Below, piece by piece: positions 23,291 to 35,339 of a stretch of DNA of 64,000 bases; the stretch's first letter is position 1; each line of letters opens with the position of its first letter. Location of the stretch: assembly GCA_031308135.1 (NCBI GenBank), contig JAHLJT010008756.1, positions 131,904,413-131,968,412 on the forward strand, read 5' to 3'. Source of the stretch: Acheta domesticus. Taxonomy: Eukaryota; Arthropoda; Insecta; Orthoptera; Gryllidae. The notes under the pieces are model-generated. The model was given only the letters and a program-made list of their open reading frames with translations, did no database searches and was not told the origin of the DNA. A program made the position numbers and the translations under genes.

Positions 23291-25030
23291 AATCCTTCTT
23301 TTCGCCAATTTCCCGGTCGACGCCCATCCATTTCAACTGTCTCCATCCGCTTCCCAACCTACTTCCTCAGTTGGTCTCGGTCGCCACTCGAGTATTTCAG
23401 CTGACACTCTGTGTCTTATCGCCTTCTCTTATTCTTCGGTCGTTTCCACTTCGCCTTTTCATTTCCTTCCTTTTCTCTTTGTGGTGCTCTTGCGGCTCTT
23501 CACACCCATGTTCTACCTCAGTGGTGTACTTACTTTTCACTGCAAAGGAGTTACGCAACAGCTTTCCGTATTGCTGCTTCACCCTGCTATTTCACCCAAA
23601 ATGTTCTTCTTTTGCCTACATGCCCCCACTTAACCTTACCTGCTATAGAATTGTCTGTACCTCTAACAGGCGGTTTCTCACAAACTACCAAAAACTTTCC
23701 TCTTTCCTAACCCTAGGATATACTTATACAAATGATTATAAATCTTAAAAAATATGATAATTTGTAACATTCCAAATTCAAAATATTCCTGGGTATACAA
23801 CAATGAATACAAATGTATAATAAACATTAAAATAAATGCACAGGACTGTTGCAGTAATTTTCAATATATATTTAAAGTGAAGGTGATTTTAAGGTGGAAA
23901 ATGGTAAAAATTGTTTTTATTTATTAACTACAGCCCAGCAGTTGAAAACATCAGAAAAAATCACAGTAGTTTGTGTTTTGAGGGGAACGTTTGAGATTTT
24001 TTTCGAGCCTGTCCCAAGGTTTTAAGATATAGTAAAAATTATTTTTTGTTATTTTCCAAAAATATTTATTTGTACGTTTGAATTTGGTTCTGTGAAAATA
24101 TCATATATTTTTCTGATGGTATGAATAATGTTTTTTATTTTTAGTATTTTTGCTAACTGATAAAATTATATTAAGTTGGCGAAGAAATAAAAAAGAAAAT
24201 AAACACGTTTTGGCTGCAGAGGGGTAGTGGGAAGATGACTAAGAAACCTTTCAAATATATTTTGATGTTAGAGCTATAGTGTAACAACTCGTAAGTTGGT
24301 TTAGGGGAACTTTTTACCAACTTATCCGTGCTCTTTGTACAAAACACAAAATAAATGCTTCCCGTTTTGCGAATACACATCTTTTAGATTTGTTACATAT
24401 AATATTTTAGTTTCTGACCATGGTAAAATGGCTCGGGTCATGTTACGAACAGACAGTAATAAAGACAAGGTGGAGAAAAGAAAAGCCGTATGAAGAAAAT
24501 TATTTGATTTTGTGTAAAAGATTGCCATAAATATTTCTATGCTAATTACTTTCAACTACTGAGTCACAGTTTGATTTAATTTCGTGTTTAAAGTGTCTGA
24601 TACTAGTTGTGAATATTTTCTAATCCCATGATGTAATATTCTTGTTTTGAAATCAATATTGTGTTTACAATTAATTCTTGTTTTGTCAATGAATGTTATG
24701 TTTTTGCGTATTCATCAATACCTGACTTTAATTTCCTTTTGATTTTCCCAGTGTAGAACAAAGGAAATTCTATACTGTAATAGTACACGCCATGTGGTGA
24801 TACACATCCCCTTTATATTTTTATTTCTCTAAATAAGCAAAGCCATATTGTTTCGAAACACAGCTATTATTTTTAAATGGACGGGTTTGTGAACGCGGTC
24901 CATTGTTAGTACTCCGTGCCCGCCGCAGAACCCACGCAAGGTATTGTTGAACGCGCACCGATCGGCAGCACCTGACGGAAAAATAGAAATAACACGGGAA
25001 GCCTGCTCTCACTCCGCGAAGGAAAGGGGA
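23290..25030. other. AT-rich non-coding stretch
   Basis: No recognised gene, RNA or repeat apart from short A/T runs. The open frames at 23283-23748 overlap each other and look compositional. Confidence 0.4.
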
Positions 25031-25630
25031 TACGTTGGCAGAAATACCATTCGAAGTTCAAAACACTCTAAATTTTTTCTGTTAGTTGTTAAGGTTATAA
25101 ATGCTTTTCTGTGAATTTTTAAAAACAATCCTTACTTAAATTTACTAGTTATGAAGGATTATAATTTTCTTAACATGCTGACAATGAGGTACACTTTTTG
25201 AGAGAACAAATTATTGAATTTAATTGAAAATTGAAATGAGTACTTACCAATATATCAGAGTCATTTGCCTGTAGCAGATTTTCTTCTGACAATTTATTGA
25301 AGATTTGAGAATTTTTTATTTTCTGGAAAAAAAAATTTACGCAAATTATTCAAAACATTTGAGCTTTATTAATTTTTTTGTTGTCAAAAATTAAAATGAC
25401 TGCAAGGAAATATTAATTATTGTTTCTACTTTAAATGGATAAAAACATTTTTATTTTCTGTTCATTGGTTTGGAAGAAAAATGTTTCTAAATTTAAAAAA
25501 TGTGATCATGAGATAAATGCACTTTAATATTTGAACAAAACTTTTTTGTTAATTGTCTTTTAAAAACTCCCAACTCTTCAGCTTCTTTATCTTCTGCTGC
25601 TCTTTTATTTGCCCTCTTCTTCTGCCTGGA

Positions 25631-27967
25631 TCATTTGTGCAATTTTTCTAATTCAATTTTTGAATTCACAATGCGGATTTCATCAATGCGCCTCATCTCC
25701 TTTTGCATATATTTTCCAGGTGCAAAACCCAATTTCTGCAGTAATTTAATTCTACTAATGTTCCCATCATTAAATACAGCAACAGCATCAAATGATGCCA
25801 ATTGCACTACTGCATTGGAAGCAAAAGATGTTTTTGGGCAGCGTTTCCAAATGAGAGCATTGAAACTTTCATTAGGGTTTTGAGTTTTTCAATGCAGACA
25901 TTTTTTCAGAAGGTCTGGGTTGGAAAGTACTTGAAAAACAGGCTTTATTATTTCCATTACTGTTTTGGGGAGGCTGTTTTTATGAGCGTATCTCTCTCCT
26001 GCCTGTTCCTGAATTTTGAATTTGCTCCAGGATGGAGAGCAAAGACCATGGATGGGATTGTCATCAGTGGATAGGTAGTGGAACCACATAGCCCAAATTG
26101 CTTTCTTCATGCTTTCCACAAAATGAAAATTTTTCCTAATGGCACTCCCATAGTAAGTCTGTAGCTTGTCTATTCTTTTTAGAGTCAACCTGTTTCTGCC
26201 CCCAAATACCTTACCATCTGATAACTTTTTCCCTTTGTATTGGTCCACTAATTTCCGCAGCCTAGAACCCATTCTTTTTTGGATGTGTCCAATGCACTCC
26301 AATTTTTTGATTTCACAATTATCACCATACGGTTTTCTCTCACTCACCACTTCATACGAACTGGAATCACCGTCCCACAAATAGTTCACATACCTCACTC
26401 CATATTTGACAGTAGAACGATGGAATATTGTAATATACAAAATATTACAGAACAAACGCCGCGCCTTAATCTGGACAGACGGAGCTGTAATATACAAAAT
26501 ATTACAAAACAAACGCGCTTTAATCTGGACGGTTGCGGTTACTAGGTAACGAAGGTTGTTGACGGGCAGGAGGGGGCGCTGGATTAGAGTATGGTTGTTG
26601 ACTGGCATCGTGGTGGTAGCGGCGCGAATGTAATCTGAATTATTTAAGTAGGACATCGACGTGAATAGGGAGGATAGATTGTGGAACAATAGCGCAAGAA
26701 GTGAGTCAGCAAGAAAGAAGCAGACGACTTCGGCGACAACCGGCGCGAAGAGGGATTTTCGGCGCGGAAGCCAAGGGGCTACGAACTGCGGGGCCATCGT
26801 TTCACAACGCCAGACAATTCGGTACCGTGAACCTAATGCATGCAATCAATCAAGAGAATTTATATTGTTAATCCCAAATTCAATTTTTAATAAACAAAAT
26901 TATTGTTGTGCCACGTTATATGTAATTCCTTCGGAATATAAACAATTTCAGACTTCCAGGCTTCTCTGTATAGAGGGCAATCCGGTGACAACCAGCCTGC
27001 AGGTAAGCGTGCAGGTGTGTCATCGTGAAGAACCCACAAACTGAGCTAGCGAATTAAAATTAAATTAAATTAAATTAGATAAAATAAATCATTCATTATT
27101 ATATTACAATATGCATTTCATTCCAGTTGCTCCCATTCCCCCACTAGACCCACTGTAGTTTCTGCTGCAATTACTTGCATGTTCTTCTCTCCATTTCTTC
27201 TCTTCTTCCTTATTCAGGTACACTTTATGTAATGAACATACAAAACGGTATTTTGACATCACTTGAATATCCAAAACGTTTCCACTTGTAACACTAATAA
27301 CAGTAGATACACCATGCAATGACGTATGTCCCCTTTTCATACATGTACTATCGCATGAAACAGACAGATCTGTAGGAGCACTACCATCACTTTCAATAGT
27401 TTCATTGTCAATTATAGTTTCTTTTACAGCTTCAGACATACTGTCTTCAGCCACTTCTTGCACTGCACGTAATAACACCTGGTTCGTTGCAGTAAATCAT
27501 AGTGGAGGTGGTGGCATATTCATGACAGCACATAATAAATTTCCTGCTTCCCTTCCAGCACCAATGCATCTCAGTCCATGTATAAATCTAATATTAGATT
27601 CATAAACCCTCTCTTTTGATTGCGAAGTCATGAATAAAGTGCTATTCTTACAATTCTTACACAAAATCTGTAAGTTGCAAGCAATGCCTTCCCTCTTTTC
27701 ATCATTATCAAATATTAACAATGTTTTTTCATCACAACTGGAACACTCGCATGCTCTTGTAATTGCTTCTGATAGCAATGAAATGTCTATAATCCTGAAC
27801 GATGAATTATAATCATTGTTTTCATATACTGGTGATATCCCAGAACCAAGTTTTTGCTCTGAGGCACTCACACGTTTGAGTTCTCTAACCTCAACACTCT
27901 TCATCACTTTCGTATTCATTATACGTTTTTTAGATACCTTTTTGAATACTGTTCCGATTCGTGGCAT
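25631..27967 (-). pseudogene. Mutator-like transposase, two TGA stops and LTR insertion
   Basis: One continuous reading frame runs from the ATG at 27967 to the TGA at 25633-25631: 550 codons once the LTR and one target-site copy are discounted. It matches the insect 'Mutator-like transposase domain' family I know as PF20700. The family blocks are in order: SNIRFIHGLRCIGAGREAGN, then the MPPPP stretch, CDSTCMKRGHTSLHG, GSSGGMGATGM, WDGDSSSYEVV, CIGHIQKRMGSRLR, STDDNPIHGLCP-like, and NPNESFNALIWKRCPK. Function would be DNA transposition in the nucleus. Breaks are an in-frame TGA at 27499-27497 (family usually Arg there, consistent with CGA to TGA decay), an in-frame TGA at 25891-25889, and the insertion at 26425-27112. 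A possible AATAAA lies at 25609-25604. Few breaks over 1.65 kb suggest fairly recent activity. Confidence 0.88.
26429..27108 (+). mobile_element. Solo LTR (680 bp) inside the transposase
   Basis: It begins TGTAATATA and ends TATATTACA, so it has TG...CA ends and 9-bp perfect terminal inverted repeats. It is flanked by the 4-bp duplication ATAT at 26425-26428 and 27109-27112. Removing it plus one ATAT restores the transposase frame, which confirms the borders. An AATAAA lies at about 26890 on the plus strand, favouring plus orientation. No internal retroelement genes remain, so LTR-LTR recombination is inferred. Confidence 0.85.
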
Positions 27968-28399
27968 TTTCAATTTTAGTGGAATACCAAACTCACGGTA
28001 AATAAGCGGATTACACAGAATTACCAATCGAAAACTGTAAGGATAAGCGCAGATACAACAAACTCGTGAACACCAGTAAACACGTACATAGAAAGCAGTC
28101 ACAGCCTTCTAGATCTAACCAAATACGTTTGCCTGTACAAATATAGCCTTCTATGATTTCTCTCTCAACTGCCTGCTCAATGATAAAAAAATCTCAAAAA
28201 TCTACATGAAAAACTTCAAATTTCGTCGGTCTACGCATTGAAAAGGGGCGTGTCATTAGTGCAGTGCAGAGGTATTTAAATTTTAAATGGTATTTCGGGA
28301 CGAATTCGGAGGCTGGAATTTTTGCAGAATCATTTTGAAAGTTCAAACTAAATTAAGAGACAATAAAATAAAAATTGATTTTTTTGAAAATTTTTGCCA

Positions 28400-29190
28400 A
28401 CGTGTCCCCTGGCGCGCACGGTGCACGAAGAAGTAATCGGACCACCTGAGATGTGCCCCGGTCCTAACGAAATGCGAGGATTTGTTGCCTGCGCGGGATA
28501 GATCATGCGCAGACCTCCCCTGGTCTTTTTGTTTCTTCCACTATTCCAGGTTTCCACCAGGCCTGATTCGCCTGGCGAAAGGTGGCGCAGAACCACATTC
28601 CTCTGTCCGGTCCTCACGATTTTGTCTCCCAAAGGAGAAGGGATGAACAAAGTGGGAACCAGTTGCCCGTCGGTAAAAGCAAAAGCTCAGCGGATGTTAA
28701 GGGCGGTGGAGGCGATTCTTGTTCTAGTCCAAAACTTGCCGAGCCCTCGATGTTGCACTGCCACTGCACCATTGAGGTAATCGGCGATAAGTGTCCGGGG
28801 TGAGGTCTGTGTCGGGCATGCGGTCGCTCGAAGGTGCGCGTTCGCCACTGGGTCTCTTGATGATAAAAGCTTGAAAGCGCCCTCGACGAACGCAAAGTGT
28901 ACCTCTTTGGCGTAGTGAGGGAGCCCCAGGCCACCTCCGGACCGCGAGGCGTAAAGGTATTCCGAAGAGGCGTTGTCTGGGAGTCCGATTGCCTCCTTCA
29001 GGCTAGCACGCAGCCAACCATCAAGTTGCTTAGCGTCGCCGAGTCCAACGAGTCAGAGACAAATAGTATAAAAGATAATAGTGGAAACTCGGGCAAGTCA
29101 GTGTGGGCGGCACAAGGGACAAGTGATTGTGCTGCCCCTAGTGGCCTGAGGTGTACACTACAAGACAGGCGTACATGTTGCCAATAGAAT
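28400..29190 (+). other. Decayed coding-like region, unidentified
   Basis: Moderately GC-rich, with several overlapping plus-strand frames (28505-28780, 28582-28803, 28897-29187) that look like one frame-shifted ORF. One frame has a Cys/His cluster, CHCTIEVIGDKCPG, that could be a zinc-knuckle remnant. Possibly a retroelement ORF relic, but I recognise no domain. Confidence 0.3.
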
Positions 29191-30016
29191 ACAACCGTGT
29201 GTACCATTTTTTGACATTACTTTGTAAGGTAGAGAATGGAGATATTTTATCCTTTTCTGTATGTTTATCAATATTATTTTCTCATAAAATGCACATCTTT
29301 AGATACTTCTAAAAACCTGTAATCAATATCATTGACTTTTGTTAACATGAAGGGCAGAGGCTAGAATGCGGGAGAAAAAAGATACATTTTATAAGAAAGG
29401 GAGAAAAATAATATGCTTTGCACAGAAACTCTTATTGACAGCCCATGGTAACGAAAAAGTGGATAAATCCCGTTTCTAAATAAAGAAAATATTCCTCTAA
29501 TACATGGTGTAGCCAGAATCCATGTTTTGAGGGTCATTGATACCGAAAAAATCGATTGCTGACAAAAGTCGGTCTGTCCGTCTGTACAAAACGTCCGTTT
29601 GCCTAAACCGCTCGTGTCTTCAAAACTGATATTCCCTAATCAATCTGAATGAACCCGAGGATTTAGGAGTATCAAATGTATGTATATTTTAATTTTTAGG
29701 TTAAGTGCTGCGGTAGTACCTCTAGATTTTTTAAACATTATTTGATTTCACAGTTTTGTTCTGTCATTTTTCATTATCATTGGTTTTAATTTATACATGA
29801 AAGTACTAGCGGCGGAACATCAAATAACAATATCTATACGATATTCTTCAACCAAATTATCTCTCAGAAAACTATGAAACTTGACTTTCACACCTTGTAA
29901 GTTGGCACACACGAATTCTTGCGCTGTAGTTTACACCTCGAACCGCTGGAGAGCGCTGCTTTTCTGTCACCAAAATATTCGAGGAGTTTCCACTATTATC
30001 TTTTATACTATTTGTC
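29058..30016. repeat. Perfect 33-bp inverted repeat pair
   Basis: 29058-29090 is the exact reverse complement of 29984-30016. Read on opposite strands, each arm encodes the same peptide, NSIKDNSGNS, within a longer open frame. Confidence 0.9.
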
Positions 30017-30887
30017 AGAGACACGTAGAATGGCAATAGCGCCGCCATGTTCAAAAAAGTGAAATCCGTGTTAAAAGATGTCAAACTTTTCGCGGGAAAA
30101 GGTGTCTCCTGCTTGGAAACACTTTTATAGGTTCGTGTGGTAAGTAAAATATTGCAGAATCGTTTCAAATAACGCAAGATAGTATGTGTTGCTGTAGCAC
30201 CTCTCACTAGTTTTAGAACAGATTTCTTATAAGGCAAAAATCTGTCATCAATATTGAAGTTCTGCGATGTTAACTTTTTGAAATTTTCGAAAAATAGTAA
30301 GTTTGCTGAAAATGGGGTTAGCACTATGTTTTATCTTTCTTTGACACATACAAGGAGAAAATTTAAAGGAAAAATTTGGAGCTCTTTTTTGGAAAATAGT
30401 TTTAAAATTCTTTCATTTCACGAGTTATGCGAAAACTATTCATATTTTCGAAAAATTGTACATGACGTTATTTCAAGATCTGTCTTTAAAGATCAGATTT
30501 TATTAAGGAAAAAATCTTCTTCACTATTGGAGTTGTAGAAACAAAGTTTGCGGTTTTCGAGAACTAAAAAATGCAACATAAACGAGATATGTGCCAAAGA
30601 TTCATCAAAACATTTTAAGCCATTTTTTAGAAAATGTTGAAAACTTTTTTTGAGGTCTTGTGTAACGTCTCTCACAAAATCAAAGTATCCACTTCAAATC
30701 CACAAAGCCTCCATTTTCTTTAAAGCGATTAGGAAATCAATTTTTGAGAAAATCGTCTAAACTGCTTAGACGCTAGCATTGATCATTGACAAACGGATGA
30801 ACGGGCAGGCAGAGATTTTGCCATCAGTCGTTTTTTCCGGCGCCAAAACATGGATTTTGTCTACACAACGTTTTAGAGGAAGAAATT
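29490..30887. mobile_element. Long-TIR DNA element, about 1.4 kb
   Basis: The left end (CCTCTAATACATGGTGTAGCC then AGAATCCATGTTTT, followed by a TCGGTCTGTCCGTC stretch) matches the complement of the right end at about 30788-30887. Inverted arms of about 100 bp enclose AT-rich sequence. Relatives of these ends occur at 40558-40665 and 44133-44260. No intact transposase is visible; the superfamily is unknown. Confidence 0.75.
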
Positions 30888-30969
30888 TACTACAAACAGA
30901 AATAGCAAACTGGAGACAGAGCTAATACAGTAGCATGGTGATAATCACGGTTGAAATCACTATGACACT

Positions 30970-32285
30970 TGGAAACATGGCAACAATATTTCACTAATAT
31001 CACGCTGGAAACGCTGAAACATCTCTACACACATATATCTCTAACTCGTTGTATGAGTGAATTTAATAAACAAATTGAGCTGAGTATATCTCTGAAGGAT
31101 TTTACATTCGGAAATTCATGTTTTGTGTCACAAACCACCAAAAAGGTAACACATTTATGTTCATAAATATTTCTTAAAGTGACTTATGTCAATTTGATTC
31201 TGGTTGTGAAATATTGTTTTTCTTGGTAAGTGAAATTATAAAAAATGTTACTTTGCGAAAGGCTCTCTCACAATATAAAGAATGAAACAAACAGCTGTAT
31301 TTTTAATATAGACTCTGAAAAAGATTTAAGTGTAAAATAGAACTACTGTTAAGTATCACGCCAAGAAGTAAATTGATGAAATTCAAGGAGTTCCTTCAAA
31401 ACGAGTACGAAAATATTTAAATAAAATCCAATTATTTTAATTACAGTGTAAGAAACAGAATAATATGGAATGATGTCTGGAATAATGTTGTTTGTGTGAA
31501 AAAGAAAATTAATTACGCCACAACGGCGCGAAAGATCAGCGGGTCTGGGGCCTATTTAAAAGCACCATTGATCAGCGAACCTTCTCCTTCCCTTTTCTTC
31601 ACGACGAGAGAAATATCATTATTTTCCGTGGCATCTGAAAATGTTGCAGTCCCTCCATCATCCCCAGCAGCTAAAGAAGTCTTATTTTTTTCTTCTTGGC
31701 AGCAGAAAAAGTCGCATTCCCATTTTGACTGCCAGGTGATATTTCGTGAACTTTTGATTCTGGCCAAGACTACTCTGTCCAGGCACTGGGCGTAAGTGCT
31801 AAAAAAATATTATTTCCGGCGACTCAGGCCAAGGCAACCAATAGCCAAAGACAAAAATCTTTTACACTTGGCCAGCAGAATAAGTCACCCACTTAATTTC
31901 AATGGAGCTGTGATTGTATATGATTCACAAGCAAAAATCCATAGCTCTGGACGTGATCGTATATGATGCACGCGGCCAGTCACAAAAACCTACTGTGCAT
32001 CACATGTGATGTACATGGCAGTCAAAGTGTTAAATTTCCATTTGGTAACTAAGTTGGGTTCTTTCTTTTATCTTTTTATTGTAGTTTACTGAAAAGTCAA
32101 CAACGAAAAGGACGATGTCAACGATCCGTGAATATACTTGGATCTGGAATACCAGATAAGGTCGCTTTGCGCTGAGTCTTTTTTGATTGAGAGGCGAAAG
32201 GCCAGCCTAGGCCGTCGGTCTCCCACCATCAATACACGGTGTAGCGGGTGGCGTCCGCTAGGAAATGTTAGTTATAAGTAATTTG
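30970..32285. other. Non-coding stretch
   Basis: Short open frames only (31496-31795 is the largest, without recognised domain). GGCAGTCAAAGTGTTAA at about 32012 resembles a piggyBac-type end next to TTAA, but no partner end was found. Confidence 0.35.
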
Positions 32286-32296
32286 AGACGGTTTAA

Positions 32297-33995
32297 CCCT
32301 GCTGTGGTCCTCGGGTCCATTTCGACCCAAATACAATTTTAATTTTTTGTACAGCTTAAGAAAATGGTTCCATCGTTCTGATACTCCATGACAATTATTG
32401 TTTTACTGTTTTCTATCCGCATATAAAATGTCATTAATTTATTTTCAATGCGAATGGAATTATAAATTTTTTTACACATAAGTTCTTCGGGTCCATTTGG
32501 ACCCGTGACATTTCTCATGTTGAACTCTTGTTAGAAATTTCGTATAATAACTCGGTAAATTCGTAGAAATCAACTATGGAAGGATTGTATTGTCATTGGA
32601 GACTTTATCTTCTCATAAGGTGTACAATAACAATATTTGTCGAATAATACTATCAAACTACGAAAATACTATCGAAGTTCTACGAACAGCTGGGAGCAAT
32701 CTCAGCTCTCTAAACTACGGAAAGACGGTTCTTTCTAAAACTAGAACGTAGTATTCTGATGTGTTTCTTCCTCTTCCGATAATGTGCAATCTTCAGTTGT
32801 ATGTAACAATCAATGAATAATTAGGCGTTTTCCGAGGCAATTGTCCATTTCGGAAGCACATGCCAAAGACTTGTCAAATACGGAGGGAAGTTTTGAATGA
32901 AACACGTTACGTGTGGAATGCACAACCTCTGGCAAACAAGGACAACCCAGAGAACTACATATGGGAATAAATGTTGTGCTACAATTATCCTCACTTCTGA
33001 ACGAAAACAATATAACTCCTGAAAATTTCCTTGCATCATACCAGTTGGGTCAGGAGCTTCTCAAACGGGACATCACTCTGGGTGGAACTATGCGCAAAAA
33101 CAAATCTTCTATACCGCCAAAACTTCTCCAGACAAAGGGGACAACAAACTAATATTCTACTTTCGCTTTTGCGAGTTACCCGACATTAGTATCGTATGTG
33201 CCACAAATGAACAAGTGTGTTACCCTTCAAAGCACTCTTTACAATGATGCAAGGCTGCGAATCTGGAGAAAAGAAACCAGAAATAATGACAATCTATAAT
33301 TCTACAAAGGTATCTGTTGGTATGATTAGTTCTTATTCACAGAAAAAATACATTTTTGTGGCCTATTGTGGTTCCCTATGACAAAATAAACATTTTACAT
33401 CAATTCCACCGTTTCTTTCACAAAAGAAAATTCGGATTGCTAAAAAAAGTGTTATAAAAAATAACACTTTTTATAGAAAACCTGGGGAATCGTTGGTCAA
33501 GCCGTTATTGAACGCAGAACACACCTGCCACAAACTTCGTCATCAAGAGAAAAAAAAACTAGTAATCCGCTGCAAAATTCACTGATTTAAAAATTAAGTT
33601 TTTTTAGATTCTATTCGAAAAAGAGGAGAATGTAGTGTGTTACAAATCAGATAACAAAATTACTTTTCGTTGCTCCAAATGAAAACTTTTACAGGTAAAA
33701 ATCATGTCAACCACATTTGTACTACATGTGTGTAATACAATTTTTCTATATGTGCAGTTCATTATTTTGCTATCACGCATATTCAGAGATCATTATTTTA
33801 CATATTTTACATTATTGCACAACCTTATAAATAAAATAAGTGTGTATAATTAACATTTAGGTGTATAACTTTAACGTCCTGTTAAGAATACTAAATATGA
33901 TCAGTGAAAAAGTAAATAATCTGCAAGAGAAATTATATGGGTCCATTTAGACCCAAGGATCTTGAGAAGGAGTAAATTTGAGGACCGCAGCCGGG
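32297..33995 (+). mobile_element. piggyBac element, decayed (1,699 bp)
   Basis: TTAA lies at both borders (32293-32296 and 33996-33999). Terminal repeats are CCCTGCTGTGGTCCTC and, in complement at the right, CCCGGCTGCGGTCCTC: 14 of 16 match. Subterminal GGGTCCATTTCGACCC and GGGTCCATTTAGACCC occur near the two ends. The interior carries transposase remnants at about 32880-33430. The length is shorter than intact piggyBac elements, so it is both deleted and mutated. Confidence 0.93.
32880..33430 (+). pseudogene. piggyBac transposase remnant
   Basis: The frame at 32913-33152 contains a NITPENFLASYQLGQELL stretch, then GGTMRKNKSSIPP, matching the piggyBac catalytic-domain block (DNFFTS, then GTxRKNKxxIP). 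A further piece around 33285 reads KPEIMTIYNSTKVSVGM, like the family's downstream YNxTKGGVD block. Stops and frame breaks intervene, so no functional protein can be made. The catalytic Asp set is incomplete here. Confidence 0.85.
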
Positions 33996-33999
33996 TTAA

Positions 34000-34930
34000 G
34001 ATAAGTTTATTTCTGAGCGTGTTTGTTTACACATTCCTAAAGGAATATGAGAGATTTCTGTTAGAATATACGCTTAATATCAGAAGGAGCGCCATGAAAT
34101 GTAAATAATGTACTTAATTCTTAAAATATAGCATATCTATATCTTAAGCTAAATTAATTTTATAATTTAGGAATCTTTTGTAATATAATATAATATTTGT
34201 TTGGTTAGGAACTATTTTTAATAATATTTATTTTTATAAATCTAATGGGATAATATATTATGATGTTTATATGACAAATCCCCTCACTTTTATTGGACTT
34301 TCCATTTCCTGAAACACGTCATTGCACGTCACTGCACATTACTGCACTTTGCACTTACTCTCTGATCTTGCGGTCCATAGAACGCACTCTTATCTTGCAG
34401 GCTTCCGGGAAGTGCCAGCCCCTCTGCAGGAAAATTGTTTGAGCAAACAATTTTCTATTTACAAAGCTGAAGCTCATGCTTGATGCAACCTTGAATAAAT
34501 ATTCTTAAGGCTGAAAATTTGGTAATCTGGTTTGTTCATTGCTCTAAACGACATAATAACAGCCATGTATAACGAAGTGCCCGTGTCTTTTTTTTTCGAA
34601 AGCAATCCATGAGTGCCGTTTCTCTTATAAATATATGTAAAAAAAATATTCCAATCTTTTTCCTATCAGCATCAAGATTTGCAAAATATATTTAGAATTT
34701 AATTAATATAAAATTGATCGCAATAAATTAATCGTCTTTAGATATCTAGAAATAGAATTAATCATTTATGTGATTTTCGGTATTTTTTATAGGTTTGCGA
34801 TTTGCATTCAGTGTAATGATGTTTGTGTTCGATGTCAATTTTGATGCAGAAATGTTCAAGTGATTTTTCGTTCTTTATCGTCAGGTCCAACCCTCGAACT
34901 CACAGCATTAAAAAGAATCACGAGCCACAG
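34000..34930. other. AT-rich non-coding stretch
   Basis: No recognised gene; CACGTCATTGCACGTCACTGCACATTACTGCACTTTGCAC-like iteration at about 34315-34355. Confidence 0.4.
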
Positions 34931-34959
34931 ATGAAACGTATTGCCTTTGCGACTCAACT

Positions 34960-35320
34960 TGGTCGAGGCGACGTGTGTCATTGGGCGAGAAGTGAATGTT
35001 GGCTGCGCCCGTCGGCCGCCCGTTGTTTTCCCTTGCGCCCCGCCACCTGCGCCCAGCGCCCCGTGCCACGCCCCCTTCAGGGCCCGACGCGACGCCTGTC
35101 GATGGCGCCTAATTGCGTGTCAGGGCGCCGCTTTGTGCGCGCTGCAAGACGCGTTTGTTTTTAAATTACAGCGCCCAGGCCCTGCGTCGCCTCCACCCCC
35201 CGCCCGCCACCCCTCCCGCCAGCCCGCCCGCCCCCGGTGCTCTAACGAGGGCTTCACGCGCGCGGCCGCACTCGCCCACGCCCACGCCCACGCCCACGCC
35301 CATCGCCCGCTGCCGCAACA
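34960..35320. other. CpG-rich block with (CCCACG)n
   Basis: GC-rich with long open frames in several phases. A hexanucleotide CCCACG repeats about five times at 35276-35302. It could be a CpG island or the edge of the C-rich array that follows. Confidence 0.4.
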
Positions 35321-35339
35321 ACACAGCCTTCTATCCCGC

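Larger units (their letters stand above)
25041..28296 (-). mobile_element. Mutator-like DNA transposon (borders tentative)
   Basis: The transposase at 25631-27967 is bracketed by an imperfect 29-base inverted match: 25041-25069, beginning GAAATACCATT, against the complement of 28268-28296. About 21 of 29 bases agree. The ends are therefore only suggested; no target duplication was identified. A solo LTR of 680 bp is nested inside. Confidence 0.45.

Noticed and set aside
32000..32035. Extra piggyBac end (GGCAGTCAAAGTG before TTAA)
   Set aside because: No matching left end within a plausible distance; left as a note only.
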